Assembly: GCA_019748195.1 (NCBI GenBank)
Contig: JAIEPW010000064.1
Coordinates: 39,529 to 103,528, forward strand
Direction: 5' to 3'
DNA: 64,000 nt
DNA from: Bryobacteraceae bacterium
GTDB lineage: Bacteria; Acidobacteriota; Terriglobia; Bryobacterales; Bryobacteraceae
A program made the translations under genes and the position numbers. This document shows, piece after piece, positions 58,212-64,000 of this stretch (the first letter of the stretch is position 1; each line of letters starts with the position of its first letter). Under the pieces are notes generated by a model. The model saw nothing but the letters and a program-made list of their open reading frames with translations, was not told the DNA's origin and did not search any database.

Positions 58212-60149
58212 CTACTGCTCCAAATAGGTGTAGCCGTTCAGGCCGTCTTCATAAAAGCGCATCAGCCGGGCGAGCTCCTCATACCCGATCCGCCCCTCCC
58301 GCAACGCCGTCTCAGCATCCTGCCGGAACGTCTCCAGCAGCGTCTTGGCGTGGAACTGCACGTAATCGAGCACCTCCCGAACCGTGTCGCCCGGAATCAC
58401 CGCGTCCAGCACCACCTCATTCTGCTCGTTCAGGCTGACATGCACCGCGTTGGTGTCCCCGAACAGGTTGTGCAGGTCGCCCAGGATCTCCTGGTAGGCC
58501 CCCACCAGGAACGCGCCGAGATAATAGGGATGCCCGTTGAAGGCATGCAGCGGCAGCGTGCGCTTCACGTCCCGCCGGTCGATGAACTGATCCACCTTCC
58601 CGTCCGAGTCGCACGAGATGTCCCCCAGGATGCCCTGCCGGTGCGGCTCCTCGTTCAGCCGGTGAATCGGCATCAGCGGGAACAACTGCTTCACCGCCCA
58701 ACTGTCCGGCATGCTCTGGAACAGCGAGAAGTTGCAGAAATAAGTGTCGGAGAGCAGGCCGTCCAACGGCTCCAGCTCCTCCGGAAAGTAATCGAGCTCC
58801 TTGGCCATGCGGTAGATCTTCCGGCAAATCGTCCAGTACAGGTTCTCGGCGATCGACCTCTGGTTCAGCGGCAGGTATCCCAGGCTGAACAGGTTCAGCG
58901 CGTTGTCCAGCGCCTGCTGCGCGTCATGAAACGCCTCCAGCAGATTCTTGGTGGACAGGCTGCGATGCGTGTCCCGCAAGTCCAGCAGCGGCTGCTCCGA
59001 ATCGTCCAGGACATCCTCCGGACGCGTTTCCTCCTCGCCGAACCCGGTCACGCCCACCACGTTGAACACCAGCACGCTGTGATACGCCGCGATGGCGCGT
59101 CCGCTTTCCGTCACGATCACCGGATGCTCCACCTCGGCTTCATCGCAAACGTTCTGGATGTGATAAATGACGTCGTTGGCGTACTCCTGCAGCGTGTAAT
59201 TCACGCTGGACTCGAAGTCCGTTTGCGATCCGTCGTAGTCGATCCCCAGCCCGCCGCCGACGTCCATGTACCGCAGGCCCGCGCCCGCTCGCTTCATCTC
59301 CACGTACACCCGCGCCGATTCGATCACCGCCGCCTTGATCTGCCGGATGTTGGTGATCTGGCTGCCCAGGTGGAAGTGCAGCAATTGCAGCGAGTCCTCC
59401 ATCCCCAGGGCCTTCAATTGATCCACGGCGCGAAGGCATTCGGTCACGGTCAGGCCGAACTTGGAGCGATACCCGCCCGAAGACTTCCACCGCCCCGAAC
59501 CGCGGCTGGCCAGCTTCACGCGCATTCCGATCACCGGCCGCACTCCCACCGCCTGCGAATGCTTGATGATCAGATCCAGCTCCGTGTACTTCTCCACCAC
59601 CGGAATGATGTTGCGGCCGATCTTCTTCGCCAGCATCACCATCTCGATGTACTCATCGTCCTTGAAGCCGTTGCAGATGATCGGCGTCGCGTTATCGGCG
59701 ATCGCCAGCACCGCCAGCAACTCCGGCTTCGATCCCGCCTCCAGCCCGAACCCGAACGGCCGGCCGAACTTGAACACTTCCTCCACCACCTGGCGCTGCT
59801 GGTTCACCTTGATGGGATACACGCAGCAATACTGGCCCTTGTAGCCGTGCTCGGAAATCGCATGTTGAAACGCCTGGTGAATCTCGCCCAGCCGGTGCTT
59901 CAGGATTTCGCCGAAGCGAATCAGGATCGGCAGCGAGATCCCGCGCAGTTCCAGCTTGTCCACCAACTCCTTCAGATCGATCCGGCGCGGGGCTTCCTTG
60001 CTCGGATGCACCCACAGGTTACCGTTCTCGCCGACCGAGAAATAACCCTTGCCCCACGCGGCGACATCGTAAAGGTCGGACGCGTGGGACGTGGTCCAGC
60101 GATCAGCCGGTTCGCGGACCGGCGCCGTATCGGCAACTCGTACGTTCAA
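58212..60149 (-). CDS. speA: Biosynthetic arginine decarboxylase
   Basis: A 645-residue PLP enzyme that makes agmatine from arginine for polyamine synthesis. Lys114 in YPIKVNQ binds PLP. The glycine-rich DVGGGLGIDYDGS near 290 holds the phosphate, and the C-terminal SDTYFCNFSLFQSMPD supplies the second active-site cysteine. The start is a TTG at 60149 with GAGGAG about 10 bases upstream. The full-length antisense frame on the plus strand is a shadow of this gene. Confidence 0.95.
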   Translation of the reverse strand: MNVRVADTAPVREPADRWTTSHASDLYDVAAWGKGYFSVGENGNLWVHPSKEAPRRIDLKELVDKLELRGISLPILIRFGEILKHRLGEIHQAFQHAISEHGYKGQYCCVYPIKVNQQRQVVEEVFKFGRPFGFGLEAGSKPELLAVLAIADNATPIICNGFKDDEYIEMVMLAKKIGRNIIPVVEKYTELDLIIKHSQAVGVRPVIGMRVKLASRGSGRWKSSGGYRSKFGLTVTECLRAVDQLKALGMEDSLQLLHFHLGSQITNIRQIKAAVIESARVYVEMKRAGAGLRYMDVGGGLGIDYDGSQTDFESSVNYTLQEYANDVIYHIQNVCDEAEVEHPVIVTESGRAIAAYHSVLVFNVVGVTGFGEEETRPEDVLDDSEQPLLDLRDTHRSLSTKNLLEAFHDAQQALDNALNLFSLGYLPLNQRSIAENLYWTICRKIYRMAKELDYFPEELEPLDGLLSDTYFCNFSLFQSMPDSWAVKQLFPLMPIHRLNEEPHRQGILGDISCDSDGKVDQFIDRRDVKRTLPLHAFNGHPYYLGAFLVGAYQEILGDLHNLFGDTNAVHVSLNEQNEVVLDAVIPGDTVREVLDYVQFHAKTLLETFRQDAETALREGRIGYEELARLMRFYEDGLNGYTYLEQ

Positions 60150-60456
60150 TTCGATTGCGCTCCTCGGATCTAAACAGACAAAGTACTCCGGTGTGCGGTG
60201 CCGGAACCTTCAGTGTCGCGGTTTTTCCCTGGGGGGGCAAGTGATTTTTTGGTGAACGGAACTACCCGATTCGCGGGACGGGTGCGCGGGCGTTCTTACC
60301 CCCGGGCAGCCCCGGCGCCTCCAGTTCCCGGCTCCAGCCGGAACAACCGGGACTGCCCCGCATCCTCCGATATTCGATACCTCTCGTGCGTTCCCTTGTA
60401 TGCGCGTGAACAGCCCCTTTCCCGGCTCACTTCTGCCTGCGGGATAATAGCCCCCA
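60150..60456. promoter_or_regulatory. Divergent intergenic region speA / VPS10-type gene
   Basis: 307 bases without a gene. A CAGTTCCCGG (60322-60331) can pair either with GCCGGAAC-containing sequence at 60337-60344 or with CCGGGACTG at 60347-60355, giving two mutually exclusive hairpins. GATAAT at 60443-60448 is a -10-like box only 8 bases before the ATG at 60457, with no ribosome-binding site, so that gene may be read from a leaderless mRNA. No other ORF is supported. Confidence 0.4.
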
Positions 60457-63400
60457 ATGCGCATCGCTTTCCTCCTCGCTTGTTTCCTCATCTGCCTCTC
60501 CGCCCAGGACATCGGGCTCCTGAAAAGCATGAAGTTCCGCGAGATCGGCCCTTCCAACATGGGCGGCCGCGTCGATGACTTCGCCGTCGTCGAGTCGAAT
60601 CCTGATATCGTCTACGCCGGCCTGGCCTCCGGCGGCGTCTGGAAGACCGTCAACGGCGGCGCCACCTGGACTCCCCTCTTCGACAACCAGCCCCTCTCCA
60701 GCATCGGCGACGTCACCGTCGCCCCCTCCGACCCCGACACGGTCTGGGTCGGCGCCGGCGAGGCCAATAACCGCCAGAGTTCCAGTTGGGGCAACGGCGT
60801 CTACAAATCCACGGACGGCGGACGCTCCTGGAAGCACATGGGCCTGAAGGATACGCACCATATCGGGCGTATCGCTATCCATCCTCGCGATCCCAACATC
60901 GTCTATGTCGCCGCGCTCGGCAGGTTGTGGGGTCCTAACGAGGAGCGCGGACTGTTCAAGACCACCGACGGCGGCCGCACCTGGAACAAAATCCTCTATG
61001 TGAACGCCGACACCGGAGTCACGGATCTGGTGATGGATCCCGAGAGCCCCGACACCCTCTACGCCGCCGCCTATCAACGGCGCCGAACCGCGTTTGGATT
61101 TAACGGCGGCGGACCCGGCAGCGGTCTGCACAAGACCACCGATGGCGGAGCCACCTGGAAAAAGCTGACCTCAGGCCTCCCCTCGGGCGAGCTCGGCCGC
61201 ATCGGGCTCGACATCTACCGCCGCGATCCGAAAATCCTCTATGCGCTGGTCGAGTCGCTCGAATCCGGCATCTACCGCTCCGACGACAAGGGCGAGACGT
61301 GGCGGAAAATGTCCAACCAGAATCCCCGGCCCATGTATTTCAGCCAGGTCCGCGTCGACCCCAATAATGACCAGCGCGTCTGGGTGCTCGGCGTCCAGTT
61401 GCTCTTCTCCGACGACGGCGGCAGAACGTTCCGAAACACCGCCGGCCCGATCCACGTCGACTTCCACGCCATGTGGATCAATCCGGCGAACTCCGACCAC
61501 GCGATCGCCGGTTGCGACGGCGGCATTCACTTTTCGCGCGACCGCGGCAAGAGCTGGGATTCTCTCGAGAACATCGCCATCGGCCAGTTCTACGAGGTCG
61601 GCTTCGACATGCAGAAACCTTACCGCGTCTGCGGCGGTTTGCAGGACAACTCCACCTGGTGTGGTCCTTCCGCGTCCACTGACCGGCGCGGCATCGCCCG
61701 CGACGAGTGGTTCACCGTGGCCGGCGGCGACGGCTTCTACGCGCAGGTGGATCCGGAGGAGCCGTGGATCGTTTACGGCGAGTCCCAGGACGGCAATCTG
61801 GTGCGCCGCGACCTGCGCGCCCACGAATCGCGGTCCATCCGTCCCCGCGAGGACGATGACAAGATGCCGCGCTACCGCTTCCAATGGAACTCGCCCGTCG
61901 TGCTCTCCAGGCATGACCGCAAGACCCTGTACTACGGCGGCAACTTCGTCTTCAAGTCCACAGACCAGGGCGACACCTGGAAGCGCATCAGCCCCGATCT
62001 CACCACCAACGTGGAACGGAACAGCCTGAAGATCTTCGACCGCCCCATGAGCGATCGCAAGGTTCTGTCGCGCAACGACGGCGTGGGCAACTTCCCCACC
62101 ATCACCACGCTGGCCGAATCCAGCCGCCGCGCCGGAATCCTGTGGGCCGGCACGGACGACGGCCGGTTGCACGTCAGCCGCGACGGTGAAACCTGGAAGA
62201 ACGTCGTCGATCGCATTCCGGGAGTTCCCAAGGGGACTTATGTCAGCCGCGTCGTGCCCTCCGCCCACAACGAGTCCACCGCCTACGTCGCCTTCGACGG
62301 ACACCGCTCCAACGACTTCGGCATCTATATCTATAAGACAGCCGACTTCGGCGAAACCTGGAAGGAAATCACCGCGGGCATTCCCAGGGAAGGCGGCGTC
62401 GTGAACGTGATCCGCGAACATCCGCGGAACGCCAGCCTGCTCTTTGCCGGCGGCGAGTTCGGCCTGTACGTCTCCTTCAACGGCGGCGATTCCTGGCAGG
62501 AACTGAAGAACAACCTGCCGCGCGTTCCCGTGGATGACATCGCCATTCACCCGCGCGAAAACGACCTTATTCTCGGGACGCACGGCCGCTCCGTATGGAT
62601 TCTGGATTCGATCTACCCCCTGGAGCAGATGACCCCGAAGGTTGCCGAATCGCCCGCGCACCTGTTCGACATCCGCGCGGCTATCCCGTGGCGCATGCGC
62701 GAACGCCGCGACTTCACCGGCAGTGAGCACTACTACGGCGAGAATCCGCCCTACGGCGCCATCCTCGACATCTACTTGAAAGCCAAGGCCGAGCCCAAGG
62801 ACTTGAAAATCGCCATCACCGACAAACAAGGGCGCGCGGTGCGGGAGCTTAGAACCGACAAGCTGGAAGCGGGCCTGAATCGCGTCGTGTGGGATCTCCG
62901 CTCCGATCGCCCGGTCCCGCCAACCGAGGAAGAAGAGCGCATGGCGCGGATGATGGCCGAGATGGGGGGCGGCCCTCCCACGGCGCTTCGCAGCGGACCC
63001 ATGGTCGACCCGGGCGAGTACATCGTGAAGGTGTCCCTTGCCGGCAACGAAATGTCAAAGACCGTCCTGGTCGAGGAAGATCCGCGCGTCAACTACGTGT
63101 CCCAGGCGGACCGCCAGAAACGCCGCGACGCGCTGAACGAACTGATCACCGTCACCCGCCAGGTGGACACGCTGCGCAAGAAGTTCACCGCGATCGACGG
63201 CGGCGCAGCCGCGCTGGAAACAGCATGGAAAAAACCGGATGCCCCCAAGGTCCCGGACGCGGTGCAGAACGATCTGGCCGCCTTGAGGAAGAAGATTGAA
63301 GATGTCAAACCCAGGTTCGTAGGCTTCAATTTCTTCGCGCCGCCGCCCGCGGATCCCAAGGAGCTGGAGAAGCCGGAACCGCCGTTCCGCCTTCCCACCC

Positions 63401-63600
63401 TGCCCCAGCGTGTGCAGCAGTTGACCGGCTCCATCGACGGCTACACCGCGGCGCCCTCCGCGCCGCAGCTTCAGCAGCTCGCGCAACTGAAGCAGCTTGT
63501 CGTCGAGACGACTCGGCAGGTGGACGACCTCGCGGCGGAAACGGCCAAGCTGAACCGTGCCCTGAACCAGGCCGGAGTACCCTTCATCAACGTGCCCTGA
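60457..63600 (+). CDS. Exported VPS10/sortilin-type beta-propeller protein
   Basis: A 1047-residue protein with a signal peptide (MRIAFLLACFLICLSAQ). About 10 BNR/VPS10 repeats with the S/T-x-D-G-G-x-T-W motif follow (KSTDGGRSW, KTTDGGRTW, KTTDGGATW, RSDDKGETW). The C-terminal third from about 740 is non-propeller with a long helix region. These large proteins are typical of acidobacteria and bacteroidetes and are often misnamed glycosyl hydrolases; function is unknown. Followed by a tandem repeat array. Confidence 0.88.
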   Translation: MRIAFLLACFLICLSAQDIGLLKSMKFREIGPSNMGGRVDDFAVVESNPDIVYAGLASGGVWKTVNGGATWTPLFDNQPLSSIGDVTVAPSDPDTVWVGAGEANNRQSSSWGNGVYKSTDGGRSWKHMGLKDTHHIGRIAIHPRDPNIVYVAALGRLWGPNEERGLFKTTDGGRTWNKILYVNADTGVTDLVMDPESPDTLYAAAYQRRRTAFGFNGGGPGSGLHKTTDGGATWKKLTSGLPSGELGRIGLDIYRRDPKILYALVESLESGIYRSDDKGETWRKMSNQNPRPMYFSQVRVDPNNDQRVWVLGVQLLFSDDGGRTFRNTAGPIHVDFHAMWINPANSDHAIAGCDGGIHFSRDRGKSWDSLENIAIGQFYEVGFDMQKPYRVCGGLQDNSTWCGPSASTDRRGIARDEWFTVAGGDGFYAQVDPEEPWIVYGESQDGNLVRRDLRAHESRSIRPREDDDKMPRYRFQWNSPVVLSRHDRKTLYYGGNFVFKSTDQGDTWKRISPDLTTNVERNSLKIFDRPMSDRKVLSRNDGVGNFPTITTLAESSRRAGILWAGTDDGRLHVSRDGETWKNVVDRIPGVPKGTYVSRVVPSAHNESTAYVAFDGHRSNDFGIYIYKTADFGETWKEITAGIPREGGVVNVIREHPRNASLLFAGGEFGLYVSFNGGDSWQELKNNLPRVPVDDIAIHPRENDLILGTHGRSVWILDSIYPLEQMTPKVAESPAHLFDIRAAIPWRMRERRDFTGSEHYYGENPPYGAILDIYLKAKAEPKDLKIAITDKQGRAVRELRTDKLEAGLNRVVWDLRSDRPVPPTEEEERMARMMAEMGGGPPTALRSGPMVDPGEYIVKVSLAGNEMSKTVLVEEDPRVNYVSQADRQKRRDALNELITVTRQVDTLRKKFTAIDGGAAALETAWKKPDAPKVPDAVQNDLAALRKKIEDVKPRFVGFNFFAPPPADPKELEKPEPPFRLPTLPQRVQQLTGSIDGYTAAPSAPQLQQLAQLKQLVVETTRQVDDLAAETAKLNRALNQAGVPFINVP

Positions 63601-63633
63601 TGCGCCACGAAAGTGTCGGGCTCGGGACGGCGC

Positions 63634-64000
63634 TCTGAATGAGAGCCGCGACGGTAACGGAGCGGCAAACGTTCTTCTGCCTCTGCGTTCTTCGTCAAAC
63701 TTCGAGGTTACCCTCTGCGTGCCGACCACTTGGCCTGAGACCCAGAGGCGGTGCGGGCCTTCGCGCCCCGCGATGTCTGAATGAGAGCCGCGACGGTAAC
63801 GGAGCGGCAAACGTTCTTCTGCCTCTGCGTTCTTCGTCAAACTTCGAGGTTACCCTCTGCGTGCCGACCACTTGGCCTGAGACCCAGAGGCGGTGCGGGC
63901 CTTCGCGCCCCGCGATGTCTGAATGAGAGCCGCGACGGTAACGGAGCGGCAAACGTTCTTCTGCCTCTGCGTTCTTCGTCAAACTTCGAGGTTACCCTCT
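63634..64000. repeat. 142-bp tandem repeat, at least 2.6 copies
   Basis: Units begin TCTGAATGAGAGCCGCGACG at 63634, 63776 and 63918; the spacing is exactly 142 bases twice, and the copies look identical over the visible part. Each unit contains a REP-like CCGC...GCGG palindrome, a GCCTCTG/CAGAGGC inverted pair and a GCGGG/CCCGC hairpin. 142 is not a multiple of three, so apparent ORFs here are not real coding. The array continues past the window end. It lies 34 bases after the VPS10 gene stop. Confidence 0.9.

Noticed and set aside
58350..60173. 607-residue open frame antisense to speA
   Set aside because: Same shadow effect; the minus-strand frame encodes a complete arginine decarboxylase with all active-site residues.
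63601..64000. CRISPR array at the window end
   Set aside because: The 142-bp units are identical throughout with no short repeat plus unique spacer pattern, and no cas genes are present.

Overview
This is a GC-rich chromosomal window. It most resembles an Acidobacteriota genome, probably a Bryobacteraceae/Solibacter relative. The signs are a full-length duplicated-permease (ADOP-type) ABC protein, a very large TonB-dependent receptor with an N-terminal carboxypeptidase-regulatory-like domain, a VWFA-type secreted protein, a sortilin/VPS10-type propeller protein, reaction-centre-type multihaem cytochromes, and a fused AroD-AroE enzyme. There is no rRNA, no CRISPR array and only one tRNA gene, for selenocysteine. 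The taxonomic call is an inference from gene content.

Layout. 0-2.2 kb: two glycosyltransferases for a surface polysaccharide. 2.4-3.5 kb: an M20 peptidase. 3.5-5.7 kb: a lower-GC cassette of an orphan HigA-like regulator, an OLD/AAA15-type ATPase and a DUF4276 (Toprim-like) protein, a likely defence module. 5.7-7.8 kb: glmS and purS. 7.8-11.8 kb: two SIMPL-domain secreted proteins and the ADOP permease. 11.8-15.1 kb: tyrS, a small ORF plus a conserved unknown behind a strong promoter, and a frameshifted aldo/keto reductase. 15.1-18.6 kb: a secreted unknown, a PQQ-type propeller, a frameshifted AAA ATPase and a DUF1801 protein. 18.6-21.4 kb: a tightly overlapped dioxygenase-hydrolase-MFS operon. 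21.4-23.0 kb: anti-sigma kinase, STAS antagonist and a LuxR-type response regulator. 23.0-23.9 kb: debris of toxin-antitoxin genes (PIN, Phd, HicA, HicB). 24-28.8 kb: an amidohydrolase and a TonB receptor, converging on one terminator. 28.9-31.5 kb: gmd and a methyltransferase-glycosyltransferase fusion. 31.5-34.2 kb: two tetrahaem cytochromes around a YiiX-like protein, then a VWA protein.

34.2-38.3 kb: selB, a membrane protein, an acyl-CoA mutase large subunit and tRNA-Sec. 38.3-41.4 kb: aroDE and an IS256-family element. 41.4-46.0 kb: a small secreted protein, an amidase, a Rieske protein, a cytochrome b fused to a dihaem cytochrome c, and a hydroxypyruvate-isomerase-like protein. 46.0-50.4 kb, minus strand: a TIR protein, a second NAD/nucleoside-hydrolase-like protein, metX and metW chained by overlapping stop/start codons, followed by a mutarotase-like protein and a secreted unknown. 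50.5-54.8 kb: carA-carB. 54.8-58.1 kb: thioesterase, quinone oxidoreductase, class II aldolase, SRPBCC protein and a probably autoregulated ArsR repressor. 58.2-63.6 kb: speA and a VPS10-type exported protein. 63.6-64.0 kb: a 142-bp tandem repeat that runs off the window.

Most of the window is housekeeping: amino-sugar, purine, pyrimidine/arginine, methionine, shikimate and polyamine synthesis plus respiration. The two strongest candidates for an undescribed system are the TIR plus second-hydrolase pair coupled to metXW and the HigA/ATPase/DUF4276 cassette. Three genes carry frameshifts that are each repaired by adding one base to a short G or C run, which suggests sequence error rather than decay.
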